From UBA7803 sp041395905 (GTDB lineage Bacteria > Pseudomonadota > Gammaproteobacteria > Pseudomonadales > Azotimanducaceae): DNA of 64,000 nucleotides. Positions 44,738 to 53,130 of this stretch are shown here, one piece after another; position 1 is the stretch's first letter, and each line of letters starts with the position of its first letter. The stretch is from assembly GCA_041395905.1 (NCBI GenBank), contig JAWKZP010000003.1, positions 186,001 to 250,000 of the forward strand. The letters are read 5' to 3'. The notes under the pieces were generated by a model. The model saw only the letters and a program-made list of their open reading frames with translations. It was not told where the DNA came from and did not search any database. The position numbers and the translations under genes were made by a program.

Positions 44738-45502
44738 TCAAATGCTGCGGCCGCCGTCCACGTCGATGCTGGTTCCCGTCAGAAACTCCGCATCGTCAGA
44801 GGCAAGGAAGGCTACCGTGGCAGCAATGTCGCGGGGCTCCGCAAGACGGCCCCGTGGAATGGTACTGACCAGCTGCGCCCGTGCCTCGTCGCTCATCTCG
44901 GCACGGCCGGTGGCGCCGTGCATGAAGGCCGTGTCCGCCGCCACCGGATTGACGGCGTTGACCCGGATGTTGTGCGGCGCCACCTCCAGCGCGAGCCCGC
45001 GAGTGAGAGTCAGCACGGCCCCCTTGGTGGCGTTGTAAGGCGTCATGCCCGGGCGCGGGGCCTTGGCGCCGATGGATGCGATGTTCACGATCACGCCACC
45101 GCCCTGCTCGATCATCATCGGTATCACGTGCTTGCAGCCGAGAAACACACCGCGCACGTTGACGGCGAACACGCCGTCGAAATCTTCCACGGCGATCTTC
45201 CACAGCAGGCGACCGCGGTGCGAGTAGCCGGCATTGTTCACGAGGACGTCGACTCCACCGTACTCGCTGTGGGCACGGGCCATGAGCGCCGCCACGCCAG
45301 CTTCGTCGGCGACGTCTGCCTGCTGCGCCACGGCCCGGCCGCCGGCGGCGACGATGTCCGCGGCGGTGCGGTCCGCAGCCGGCGCATCCAGATCGCTCAC
45401 CACGACGCGAGCCCCTTCGGACGCGAACCGGGCGGCGATGGCCGCGCCGAAACCGCGCCCGGCGCCCGTTACCACCACGCGCCTGCCGTCAAAACGTCCC
45501 AT
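44738..45502 (-). CDS. SDR family NAD(P)-dependent oxidoreductase
   Basis: 254 residues, a classical short-chain dehydrogenase. Cofactor motif TGAGRGFG at 12-19, NNAG near 88, catalytic Ser in VNIASIGAKAP and Tyr/Lys in YNATKGA near 157, and the closing TGTSIDVDGGRSI. The ATG at 45502 follows TGGAGAGAGC. The substrate is probably a 3-hydroxyacyl or cyclic alcohol; not determinable from sequence. Confidence 0.93.
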   Translation of the reverse strand: MGRFDGRRVVVTGAGRGFGAAIAARFASEGARVVVSDLDAPAADRTAADIVAAGGRAVAQQADVADEAGVAALMARAHSEYGGVDVLVNNAGYSHRGRLLWKIAVEDFDGVFAVNVRGVFLGCKHVIPMMIEQGGGVIVNIASIGAKAPRPGMTPYNATKGAVLTLTRGLALEVAPHNIRVNAVNPVAADTAFMHGATGRAEMSDEARAQLVSTIPRGRLAEPRDIAATVAFLASDDAEFLTGTSIDVDGGRSI

Positions 45503-45676
45503 GCTCTCTCCACTGCCGGCCCCGGCCCCGGCCGCGCGCCGGGGCCCTTCCCTTGTAATCTCGCCATCGTGGCAGCGCCGCCGCCGGGCGGCAACCCTGC
45601 AGCGTGGCGTTTGCCCCACCCTGGGGGTAACGTCGCGACCGACGCATGAATGGAAACCCGACTGAAGGAGGCGCTC

Positions 45677-45772
45677 GTGAGCACGATCATCGGAAGCCTT
45701 CACGTCCGCCGCGGCGAGATCGGCATGGGTCGCGTAGGTGTTATCGCTTATTCCTGGCCAACCCCACCCTGA
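45677..45772 (+). CDS. Possible 31-residue small protein
   Basis: In the 324-base gap between the SDR and the sulfide:quinone oxidoreductase genes, AAGGAGGCGCTC is followed by a GTG at 45677 opening a 31-codon frame (VSTIIGSLHVRRGEIGMGRV, ending SWPTPP). The near-perfect Shine-Dalgarno sequence is the main support. It could be a leader peptide for the downstream gene or a gene remnant. Apart from this, nothing is seen in the gap. Confidence 0.3.
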   Translation: MSTIIGSLHVRRGEIGMGRVGVIAYSWPTPP

Positions 45773-45826
45773 GGTAGCGTTCGTCCGTCAAATGCCAAGG
45801 TTCCGCACAGGAACAAGGAGCAACAG

Positions 45827-47122
45827 ATGGCCCACGTCATCGTCATGGGAGCCGGCCTCGGCGGAATGCCGGCAGCCTACGATCTGAAGAAGGCGCTCGG
45901 CACCGCTCACCAGGTAACCCTCATCGGCACGTCCGAGAGCTTTCAGTTCACCCCTTCCAATCCCTGGGTGGTAGTCGGCTGGCGCAAGCCGGAGCAGGTT
46001 CTGGTTCCCATCCGTCCTTCGGTGGAGAAGAAGGGCATCGCGTTCGTGGCCCAACCCGTCACCCGGATCGACGCGGAAGGCAACCGGGTGCACCTCGCGG
46101 ACGGCCAGACGCTGGACTACGACTACCTGGTGATCGCCACCGGTCCCAAGCTCGCGTTCGAAGAGATTCCAGGCCTCGGACCGCAGGCACATAGCCACAG
46201 CGTCTGCACGACCCCGCACGCCGAGGAAGCGGCGCAAGCCTATGAAACCTTTCTCAAGAACCCCGGGCCGGTAGTGATCGGCGCCGTTCAGGGTGCGAGC
46301 TGCTTCGGCCCGGCCTACGAGTTCGCCATGATCCTCGATACCGATCTGCGTCGCCGCAAGCTGCGCGATCGCGTGCCCATCACCTTCGTCACCAGCGAAC
46401 CCTACATCGGTCACATGGGGCTCGGCGGCGTCGGCGATTCGAAAGGCCTGCTCGAATCGGAAATGCGCCAGCGCCACATCAAGTGGATCACCAATGCCAA
46501 GATCCTGGAAGCCAGCGTGGAATCGGTGCGGGTCGCGGAACACGACGATCAGGGCAACCTGAAAAAGGAACAGGAGCTGCCGTCCCGCTTCACCATGTTC
46601 ATCCCCGCATTCAAGGGCGTGGACCCGGTCGCGTCGGTGGAGGGCCTGTGCAATCCGCGCGGATTCGTGCTGATCGACGAGTATCAGCGCAACCCCAGGT
46701 ACCAGAACATCTATTCCGCAGGGGTGTGCGTGGCGATCCCGCCGGTGGAAGCGACGCCGATACCCACCGGGGCACCGAAGACCGGCTACATGATCGAGTC
46801 GATGGTCACGGCGCTCGTGCACAACATCGAGGACGCCATTGCCGGCAAAGAGCCTTCCCATCGAGCCACATGGAATGCCATCTGTCTGGCGGACCTGGGC
46901 GACGACGGCGTCGCCTTCGTCGCGTTGCCCCAGATCCCGCCCCGAAACGTCACCTGGGCCAAACAGGGGAAGTGGGTGCACCTGGCAAAGATCGCTTTCG
47001 AGAAGTACTTCATGCGCAAGATGAAGACCGGCAGCACCGAGCCCGTTTACGAGAAGTACGTGCTGCAGGCACTCGGGATCGTGAGGCTGCGATCGGGAGA
47101 GCACCAGACCGAGAAAGCCTGA
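45827..47122 (+). CDS. sqr: Sulfide:quinone oxidoreductase family flavoprotein
   Basis: 431 residues. The FAD-binding start is HVIVMGAGLGGMPAAYDLKK. Three Cys stand where SQR has its redox set: Cys127 (HSVCTTP), Cys159 (GASCFGPAYEF) and Cys353 (NAICLADLG), close to 128/160/356 of characterised enzymes. AHSHSV, the GLGGVGDSKGLLE stretch and the amphipathic C-terminal region (WVHLAKIAFEKYFMRKM) fit a membrane-associated SQR. It oxidises sulfide to polysulfide and reduces quinone. The ATG follows AAGGAGCAACAG. No sox or persulfide dioxygenase gene is adjacent. Confidence 0.85.
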   Translation: MAHVIVMGAGLGGMPAAYDLKKALGTAHQVTLIGTSESFQFTPSNPWVVVGWRKPEQVLVPIRPSVEKKGIAFVAQPVTRIDAEGNRVHLADGQTLDYDYLVIATGPKLAFEEIPGLGPQAHSHSVCTTPHAEEAAQAYETFLKNPGPVVIGAVQGASCFGPAYEFAMILDTDLRRRKLRDRVPITFVTSEPYIGHMGLGGVGDSKGLLESEMRQRHIKWITNAKILEASVESVRVAEHDDQGNLKKEQELPSRFTMFIPAFKGVDPVASVEGLCNPRGFVLIDEYQRNPRYQNIYSAGVCVAIPPVEATPIPTGAPKTGYMIESMVTALVHNIEDAIAGKEPSHRATWNAICLADLGDDGVAFVALPQIPPRNVTWAKQGKWVHLAKIAFEKYFMRKMKTGSTEPVYEKYVLQALGIVRLRSGEHQTEKA

Positions 47123-47134
47123 CACGGGACCGGA

Positions 47135-47168
47135 CGCCGGCGCACGCGCTCCGGTTGGTGCGCCGGCG
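47135..47168. terminator. 11-bp perfect hairpin between convergent genes
   Basis: CGCCGGCGCAC pairs with GTGCGCCGGCG across a 12-base loop. It begins 13 bases after the sqr stop and ends 8 bases before the stop of the convergent membrane-protein gene. There is no T-tract; bidirectional termination is inferred from position. Confidence 0.55.
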
Positions 47169-47175
47169 CGAACGC

Positions 47176-47574
47176 TCAGACCTGGGCCCGGACCCAGTGA
47201 GCGGCCGCGAAAATCACGCCGGCTACGTACAGGGCACCGAAAATGTGCTTGTTGTAACGGGCCAACCACCGGGGAAGGTAAATATCGAAGTTGGGCTGCC
47301 GATCCTCCGTGTACCGGGCCGCGACCGCCGTCAGCGGGCAGCTCCAGCGGTTGCACGCAAGCACACAGACCTCGACCAGCACGATCCCCGCGAGCCCGAC
47401 AGCCAGTCCGTGATCATCGCGCAGCGCGGCGACGGGGATGGCGATGATGCACCCCGCAAACACCGCCCAAACCAGCGTGTGCAGGGACTTTACCGCCACA
47501 AGCAGGCGCCGACGGGGCGCAGAATTCAGCGTTCGCGCACCGGAAGCGGAAGACCGCCGGCCGGCACCTGTCAC
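47176..47574 (-). CDS. Conserved small membrane protein
   Basis: 132 residues with three hydrophobic segments (about 27-48, 57-73 and 112-128) and a conserved-looking loop WSCPLTAVAARYTEDRQPNF followed by DIYLPRWLARYNK. Function unknown. Its start (ATG 47574) overlaps the end of the YCII gene by four bases, so the two are coupled. Confidence 0.75.
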   Translation of the reverse strand: MTGAGRRSSASGARTLNSAPRRRLLVAVKSLHTLVWAVFAGCIIAIPVAALRDDHGLAVGLAGIVLVEVCVLACNRWSCPLTAVAARYTEDRQPNFDIYLPRWLARYNKHIFGALYVAGVIFAAAHWVRAQV

Positions 47575-47927
47575 CTGCCCGGAACCGGCAATATCTCCAT
47601 CACCTCCACCGAATCGCCCGGAAATATGCGGAAGTGTGGATGCTGTTCGAACAACCTGGCAGCGGCTGCGTGGGATTCGGCCTGCACGATCACGTACCCG
47701 GTGAGCGCGTTGGTCACATCCTCTATGCCTTCAGCGGCGACGCGCTTGGTCGTGCCCAGGGGGCCGCCGGAATCGACGATGCGCTGCGCGTGCGTCGTCA
47801 TCCACTCGCTCCAGGCGGAGATTCCGCGTGCCTGGAGCTCACGGACTTCCTCCGGGCTCTTGCTCGACCACCCCGCCCGCTCCGATGCAGCCGCGGATCC
47901 GGTATAGACCGCCAGAAACCGTTTCAT
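47571..47927 (-). CDS. YCII-related domain protein
   Basis: 118 residues: MKRFLAVYTGSAAASERAGW at the start, WMTTHAQRIVDSGGPLGTTK in the middle and YVIVQAESHAAAARLFEQHP, then a short strand ending MEILPV. This is the DGPF/YCII-like ferredoxin-like fold. The ATG at 47927 is preferred to one seven codons upstream because the family starts here. The biochemical role is unknown. Confidence 0.85.
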   Translation of the reverse strand: MKRFLAVYTGSAAASERAGWSSKSPEEVRELQARGISAWSEWMTTHAQRIVDSGGPLGTTKRVAAEGIEDVTNALTGYVIVQAESHAAAARLFEQHPHFRIFPGDSVEVMEILPVPGR

Positions 47928-47972
47928 GTCACCCCCGCAACGCGACACACGCGCAAACCATCGAACAGCCGA

Positions 47973-48389
47973 TCAGACATGGGCGGAATCCCGTTCCGCC
48001 TGCAGACGCCGCTTCATGTCCGCATAGGAGGTCACAATCAGCTGCTCGAGAGCACCGGGATCCACCTGACGCCCGGGTCCGAGCTTCACGTGGCGCATGA
48101 ACTTGCCCGAACCTTCCAGCAATCCGTGCGGATCGTCGAGTTCGGCGCCGCGAAAGAACCCCACGTTGACGTGCGCCTTGAAAGCATTGACATAGGCGAA
48201 CCCGGCGCCGTCCAGGCAGACGGTGGGATGACCGTCATGCAGTACCTCGCGCACGTCGTCCCCGCAACGGCGCATCACCTCGAACCAGCGCCGGGCGATC
48301 GTCCCGAGATCCCCCCTGTGATCCGCCATCCATGATTCAATCTCGGGATCGCGTTTCACCGACCCGTTGAACCGCAACAGCTTGCTCAC
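47973..48389 (-). CDS. DUF1801 (YdhG-like) domain protein
   Basis: 138 residues with the DUF1801 core: EVLHDGHPTVCLDGAGFAYV, then VNVGFFRGAELDDPHGLLEG and GKFMRHVKLG. Proteins of this fold are small and soluble, with unknown function. The GTG at 48389 follows GAGGAGTCTGCC. Same-strand neighbours are close but not overlapping. Confidence 0.85.
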   Translation of the reverse strand: MSKLLRFNGSVKRDPEIESWMADHRGDLGTIARRWFEVMRRCGDDVREVLHDGHPTVCLDGAGFAYVNAFKAHVNVGFFRGAELDDPHGLLEGSGKFMRHVKLGPGRQVDPGALEQLIVTSYADMKRRLQAERDSAHV

Positions 48390-48425
48390 GGCAGACTCCT
48401 CGCCCGATGCTCCGGCCCCCCCGCG

Positions 48426-48896
48426 CTACGACCCCGAGTCAGCGTCATCGAGCACAGCCGCGACGTACGCACGAAAAGCCGGCGAGAAGTTGGCCCCGTA
48501 CTCGTGCCAGAACCACTGAAACGGTCGCGTGGCCAACTGGCTGCGATAGAATCCATCCCAGCCGTTCCAGATGGTCTCGTCCATGGCCCCGCCTCGAAAG
48601 GTGATGAACGCGAACTCCCACGCGTTGAGCGTGTCCGCCACGTACGTCCTGACCTGGAGGGCCCGGGCGGGAGACAGCTGAGCCGGATCGTCATTCGCAA
48701 GCTGGTACGCGGCAGCAAAATCCGCATCTCGCAGCCACGCGTTCTTTTCCATATCCATCGCGACCAGTGCCTGATGATTGGCCACCTGGACCGCCTCGGT
48801 ATTCTGTCTGACGCCGACACCGACGTAGGCCAGAGAAATCACCACGGCGATCGCCCCGACGATCTCGGCGATGAGCGCATACTTCTGCAGATTCAC
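48426..48896 (-). CDS. Hypothetical membrane-anchored protein
   Basis: 156 residues. One N-terminal membrane helix (about 6-28, IVGAIAVVISLAYVGVGVRQ) is followed by a helical, Trp-rich soluble domain (MDETIWNGWDGFYRSQL, PFQWFWHEYG). Similar single-helix proteins of unknown function recur in marine gammaproteobacteria, by recollection. Start ATG 48896. No domain recognised. Confidence 0.7.
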   Translation of the reverse strand: MNLQKYALIAEIVGAIAVVISLAYVGVGVRQNTEAVQVANHQALVAMDMEKNAWLRDADFAAAYQLANDDPAQLSPARALQVRTYVADTLNAWEFAFITFRGGAMDETIWNGWDGFYRSQLATRPFQWFWHEYGANFSPAFRAYVAAVLDDADSGS

Positions 48897-48961
48897 GTCT
48901 ATCTACCCCTGCCAGCCGACCTCGTCCACGGGGCCGGCCCCTCGCAGCGTGACGAATTCGG

Positions 48962-49285
48962 TTAACGCTTGAGCTTGAACTTGTCCAGAGCGACATCGAG
49001 CTTCTGTTGAACCTGCAGGATCTCCGTGTGCAGAGCCGCTCGCTCACGCTCATCAGACGCCGTCTCGATGCGCCTTCTCAGGCTCGCGATCTCCCGGATC
49101 ATCTCCACTTCGGGCGGAGTGTACCCGGCGTTCCTGAGGATCCGATAAGCCATTCTGTACTTCGACGGTACCTGCGAGTCATCCTCCAGGTCGAGTGGCT
49201 TTCCATACCCGGGGAGTCGTCGCACCTCCCCCGATTTCTCGGCGTTTCGGACCCAGCCGCCGATGATGTCGTCAATCCCGGCCAT
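48962..49285 (-). CDS. DUF1992 (DnaJ-subfamily C28-like) protein
   Basis: 107 residues: a DUF1992 domain, seen as GEVRRLPGYGKPLDLEDDSQ and YRMAYRILRNAGYTPPEVEM, followed by a helical tail with a coiled-coil look. Function unknown; eukaryotic relatives carry a J domain but this one does not. The ATG at 49285 follows GGGGGAGGAGATTGC. The 190 bases before it (49286-49475) contain no recognisable gene. Confidence 0.88.
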   Translation of the reverse strand: MAGIDDIIGGWVRNAEKSGEVRRLPGYGKPLDLEDDSQVPSKYRMAYRILRNAGYTPPEVEMIREIASLRRRIETASDERERAALHTEILQVQQKLDVALDKFKLKR

Positions 49286-49475
49286 GCAATCTCCTCCCCC
49301 GCGGCAGTTCGACCGCGAACCGCCTCCAGCGCTGCGCGGCTCCAGCAGCAGCAGATCCCACACAGGTCACGAGCCCGCTGCGAACGCCTCCAGAAACCAG
49401 AGCGCACGGTTCGACCAGCGGCGATCGTACCGCTTCCGGGCGTGCCAGGCAGCCATCGCCGGCGCATTGCGCAGG

Positions 49476-49934
49476 TCAGGTGCCCCGACCGCCGTCCAGC
49501 GACATCCGAAAGAACACCGCCCGTTCGGTCTCTTCGAAGCCGAGCGCATTGTGGACAGCGTGACTCGTCGTATTCGACAGATCCGCGTCCGAGGCCAGCT
49601 CGGACAGACCCTGCCCTCTCGCCCAATCGGATACCACCTCGACCAGGCCTCGGGCAATTCCGGACTGCCGGGCTCGAGGCTCGACGAATATCCCTTCGAG
49701 AAACGCGACCGGCGAGCTCCTGGTGCCGTTCACGTGGTCTGAGCGGATCGACGCTTCAGCGAATCCCATGGGAGCGCCCTGCTCGTCGAGACAGATGAAC
49801 TGGGCGAAGCGGGAAGCATCACCGAGGAACTGATCCATTTCAGAGCGGTGTTCCGAATCGGTGCAATGGGGCCAGAGCTGTCTGCGCAGGTGCAGCCAGG
49901 CTTCGATGTGGGCGTCGGAGATCGGTACGATCAT
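49476..49934 (-). CDS. GNAT N-acetyltransferase, AAC(6')-I-like
   Basis: 152 residues. The whole length resembles aminoglycoside 6'-N-acetyltransferases of the AAC(6')-I type: LHLRRQLWPHC at the start, GFAEASIRSDHVNGTRSSPV, the acetyl-CoA-binding FVEPRARQSGIARGLVEVV, and LASDADLSNTTSHAVHNALG FEETERA in outline. It is chromosomal and not flanked by integron or transposon sequences. Aminoglycoside acetylation is possible but untested; many such chromosomal relatives have other natural substrates. Confidence 0.82.
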   Translation of the reverse strand: MIVPISDAHIEAWLHLRRQLWPHCTDSEHRSEMDQFLGDASRFAQFICLDEQGAPMGFAEASIRSDHVNGTRSSPVAFLEGIFVEPRARQSGIARGLVEVVSDWARGQGLSELASDADLSNTTSHAVHNALGFEETERAVFFRMSLDGGRGT

Positions 49935-49945
49935 GGTGAACGCAG

Positions 49946-50308
49946 CTACGGGGTGTGCCTGAGCTCGAAGCCATTGCCCTCTGAATCCCTGAGCGTTGCA
50001 ACCCGCACAGGAACGCCGCCTCCAGGTTCCCGCAGATCCGTCAGAATGCCACCACTCCGCTCCACGCGAGCTTGGATCTCTTCGATGCTGTCGACTTCAA
50101 GGTTGAGGCCTGCGTGAGGTATCGGTGCCTCGGGCTCGGATGAGCCGGGATCCAGCATGTGCAGCGCCAGTTCGATCCCGCCAAAATCGAGCGTCGTCCA
50201 GCCCGGCGATTCGTGTAGCGGCTCAACGTCGAACACCGAGGTATAGAAGTTCTTGGCTCTTTCCATGTCACGGACGTAGTGGATCACGATTGGATTGCGA
50301 CACTTCAT
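49946..50308 (-). CDS. VOC family protein (glyoxalase/bleomycin-resistance fold)
   Basis: 120 residues with two beta-alpha-beta modules: PIVIHYVRDMERAKNFYTSV, TLDFGGIELALHM and VRVATLRDSEGNGFELRH. Start ATG 50308; it ends 11 bases before the AAC(6')-like gene, so both may share a transcript. The metal ligands typical of dioxygenase or lyase members cannot be fully placed; substrate unknown. Confidence 0.88.
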   Translation of the reverse strand: MKCRNPIVIHYVRDMERAKNFYTSVFDVEPLHESPGWTTLDFGGIELALHMLDPGSSEPEAPIPHAGLNLEVDSIEEIQARVERSGGILTDLREPGGGVPVRVATLRDSEGNGFELRHTP

Positions 50309-50411
50309 CTGAATGCCCCTTCTGCAGGAGGGTCAGGAATCAGAACGCTTCACGACACCCCGCCGCATGCGCAGCGCCGCTGCGTACGCAATTGTTGCTC
50401 GACCATCCCGC

Positions 50412-51296
50412 TCACTGATACTCCGGCGACGACGCTTTCATGAACCGCAGCATCATCCGGAACGTCGCCACCAGCGCCCCATCCGGCCGCGACGCGGTGG
50501 TGTCGAACCACAGGTACTCGGTCTGCGGGCTCTGCCCAACGCACACCACGGAACTCTCCACCAGGTAGTCGCGGTCCAGCAGCAGCGGCCCGTCCACGTG
50601 ACCGATCTCGATGGCGCCGAACAGCCCCACCGCGGAACCGATGTGGGGTCTCAATGCCTGCGTCGGCGGCCCCCACAGGTACTGCACGAACGTGCACGGC
50701 GCAGCGACCACGCCGCCCCAGCCCACGTCCCGGCGATAGGCGTCGAGGGGATCACTGATGAGACCGGCGTCGTAGCGCTCGAACTGCTTGTCCGGGGTCA
50801 TGGCGAGCTGGTAGCGGCCGAGCGACTGCCCCTCGCTCACTGCGCGCAGGATGCGCAGGTCCGCCGGATCGCAGGGCCGCAGGTCGCGCGCGCGAAGCTC
50901 GGAGCGGGAGTGATCGCCCAGCGCCGCGGTGCCGGAGCACACCAGCAGACCATCATCCCGCTCCATCCACACGCGGGTCTGCACCCGCGTCTGCACCCGC
51001 GTCTGCACCCGCGTCTGGTTGTCGCCCGCAGCCAGAGGCTCGGCAACCACCTGCACCCGCTCACGATCCACCGTTGCGTTCTTGAACACCAGCGACAGGT
51101 TGCCCGTGCGGAACCAGTCGTCGCCGAACAGTTTCAGCAGCACCGGCGGAAACTGATTCATGTGCACGTCCCCGGCGACCGTGCCCCCGCGGAAGCCCAG
51201 TCTGGCTGCGGTGGCGTCGTCGTGAATGCTTCCTGCGCCGGCGTCGGCGGACCAGTTGCGGCCGGCCCAGAAAGGGCCGGCAATGGGCTCACTCAT
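50412..51296 (-). CDS. Hotdog-fold (MaoC/acyl dehydratase-like) protein with internal 12-bp repeat
   Basis: 294 residues. HDDATAARLGFRGGTVAGDV HMNQF in outline recalls the double-hotdog 'acyl dehydratase' group, with the second hotdog near VESSVVCVGQSPQTEYLWFD. No clear catalytic His-Asp dyad can be assigned. An insertion made of four TRVQ copies (about residues 94-108) is encoded by a tandem repeat. The ATG at 51296 diverges from an acyl-CoA dehydrogenase gene, which supports a role in acyl-CoA metabolism. The family assignment is moderate. Confidence 0.65.
   Translation of the reverse strand: MSEPIAGPFWAGRNWSADAGAGSIHDDATAARLGFRGGTVAGDVHMNQFPPVLLKLFGDDWFRTGNLSLVFKNATVDRERVQVVAEPLAAGDNQTRVQTRVQTRVQTRVWMERDDGLLVCSGTAALGDHSRSELRARDLRPCDPADLRILRAVSEGQSLGRYQLAMTPDKQFERYDAGLISDPLDAYRRDVGWGGVVAAPCTFVQYLWGPPTQALRPHIGSAVGLFGAIEIGHVDGPLLLDRDYLVESSVVCVGQSPQTEYLWFDTTASRPDGALVATFRMMLRFMKASSPEYQ
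50971..51017 (-). repeat. 12-bp tandem repeat encoding TRVQ units
   Basis: Three perfect copies of GTCTGCACCCGC (plus-strand reading) with a partial copy on each side. In the hotdog gene it encodes a TRVQ repeat; copy-number change would keep the frame. Confidence 0.9.
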
Positions 51297-51474
51297 TCGG
51301 CTCCCCTTCGCGCCTCTACCTGCCGGATCCTAACAAGCGGTTGGTGCGCGCGGCCAGCCTCCCGTGCCACAACGCTGATGGGGAGGCCGGGATTTGCTAG
51401 GTGCGCCGGAAATCGCAATGATAGACGCCGGTATGCGGCCGCCGCACCGGCCGCCGGCGGAAGGAGTCAGCAGC

Positions 51475-52659
51475 ATGAACGACCTGGGCGAATTTCGCGC
51501 CGACACACGCGCGTGGCTTGAGCGCAACTGCCCGGCCGGCGCCCGCGGCCCGGGACAGATCGCCTGGGGCAGCCGGCGCATCGAGCTGGAGCCGGACGTA
51601 CGCCTGTGGCTGGAACGCATGGCCGAGCGCGGTTGGACGGTGCCCACCTGGCCGCGGGAATACGGTGGCGCCGAGCTCAACCGCGATCAGTACACGGTGC
51701 TGATCGACGAGCTCAAGCGCATCGACGCTCGCACGCCCCTCACCGGACGTGGGGTCAACTACATCGGCCCCACCATACTGGAGCTCGGCACCGACGACCA
51801 GAAGACCCGCTGGCTTCCGGGCATCGCCCGCGGCGAGGGCGGCTGGGCCATGGGCTATTCAGAGCCGGGTGCCGGCTCGGACCTGGCGAGCCTCAGCACC
51901 CGTGCGGTACTGCAGGGTGACCACTACCTGATCAACGGCCGCAAGACCTGGACCTCGGATGCCATGGATTGCGACTACATCTTCGTGCTGGTGCGCACCG
52001 ACCCGAGCCGTCCCAAGCACGAAGGCATCAGCCTGGTGCTGGTGGACATGCATCAGGCCGGTGTGCAGGTACGGCCGATCCGCCTGCTCTCCGGCGCCTC
52101 ACCGTTCAACGAGACCACGTTCGAGAACGCCATCGCCCGCGCGGACGACGTGATCGGCGGCGTCAACAACGGCTGGACGGTAGGCAAGCGCCTGCTGCAG
52201 TACGAACGTTCGACCCACGCAGGCATCAACATTTCCGGCTCCCAGGGCGGGCGCGTCGCCGACAGCCGAATGCCCGAGAAGATCCGTCGCTACGCGCCGG
52301 TCAGAAAGGGCCGCATCGACGATCCGGCGCTGCGCGCGCGGCTGATCCGCTACCAGCAGAATGGTCACGCACAGCGCCTGACTCAGAAGCGGGTCATCGA
52401 AGAGCTGAGCGCCCGGGCGCCGGGGTTCGCGTCCTCCGCCGTCAAGCTGAGCGGAGCGCTGCACACCCAGGAAGGTGACGAGCTGCTGCTCGAAGCCATG
52501 GGCACCCGCGGGGTGGGCTGGCAGGGAGAGGCATTCGCCGACGAGGAGCTGGAAGCTACCCGCGCGTGGCTGCGGCAGAAGTCGCTGACCATCGCCGGCG
52601 GGACCAAGGAAGTGCAGCTGAACATCATCGCCAAGCGGGTTCTGGGCCTGCCGGACTGA
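51475..52659 (+). CDS. Acyl-CoA dehydrogenase
   Basis: 394 residues. Family marks: TVPTWPREYGGAELNRDQYT, the FAD-binding GYSEPGAGSDLASLSTRAV, INGRKTWTSDAMDCDYIFVL and the C-terminal QKSLTIAGGTKEVQLNIIAK with the usual GGT motif. The ATG at 51475 follows GGAAGGAGTCAGCAG; the frame extends upstream without similarity. The C-terminal domain starts with unusual insertions (GRVADSRMPEKIRRYAPVRK) found in degradative, not fatty-acid, members. It is followed 15 bases later by DUF3237. Confidence 0.92.
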   Translation: MNDLGEFRADTRAWLERNCPAGARGPGQIAWGSRRIELEPDVRLWLERMAERGWTVPTWPREYGGAELNRDQYTVLIDELKRIDARTPLTGRGVNYIGPTILELGTDDQKTRWLPGIARGEGGWAMGYSEPGAGSDLASLSTRAVLQGDHYLINGRKTWTSDAMDCDYIFVLVRTDPSRPKHEGISLVLVDMHQAGVQVRPIRLLSGASPFNETTFENAIARADDVIGGVNNGWTVGKRLLQYERSTHAGINISGSQGGRVADSRMPEKIRRYAPVRKGRIDDPALRARLIRYQQNGHAQRLTQKRVIEELSARAPGFASSAVKLSGALHTQEGDELLLEAMGTRGVGWQGEAFADEELEATRAWLRQKSLTIAGGTKEVQLNIIAKRVLGLPD

Positions 52660-52674
52660 GAAAGGGGTACAGCC

Positions 52675-53130
52675 ATGAAGCTCGAGCCTCTGCTGACGTT
52701 CACCGCCACCATCGGCAGCAACCTGCCGGTGGGTAATGGCCCCTACGGCAACCGGGCCATCGCCGAGGTGACCGGCGGCCGTTTCGAGGGCCCCCGGCTG
52801 CGGGGCCGGGTGCTGCCGCCGGGTGCCGACTGGGTACTGGTGGACGCAACCGGGCACGGGCGCGTCGACGTGCGCGTCCTGTTTCAGACCGACGACGGCG
52901 CCAACATCTACGTCACCTACACGGGGGTGCTGGAACTCAACGAGGCAGCCGGGCGTGCGCTGGCTGGCGGCCCGGAAACTCAGTTCGGCGACAGCTATTT
53001 CGTGACCCAGCTGCGCTTCGAGACGGGCGCCTCAGGCTACGCCTGGCTGAACCATGTGGTCGCGGTTGGCGAAGGCCGCCTGATGCCGGGACAGGTGCAG
53101 TACCGCGTGCATCACTGCGTGCCGGGCTGA
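52675..53130 (+). CDS. DUF3237 family protein
   Basis: 151 residues, all-beta: LEPLLTFTATIGSNLPVGNG, RLRGRVLPPGADWVLVDATG, DVRVLFQTDDGANIYVTYTG. The family often lies beside acyl-CoA and aromatic catabolism genes and is of unknown function. It starts 15 bases after the acyl-CoA dehydrogenase, so both are probably co-transcribed. Its last 19 bases overlap the convergent end of the RND adaptor gene. Confidence 0.9.
   Translation: MKLEPLLTFTATIGSNLPVGNGPYGNRAIAEVTGGRFEGPRLRGRVLPPGADWVLVDATGHGRVDVRVLFQTDDGANIYVTYTGVLELNEAAGRALAGGPETQFGDSYFVTQLRFETGASGYAWLNHVVAVGEGRLMPGQVQYRVHHCVPG

Noticed and set aside
50971..51017. Possible CRISPR-like array
   Set aside because: Units are 12 bases without spacers and lie in frame inside a coding gene; it is a tandem repeat.
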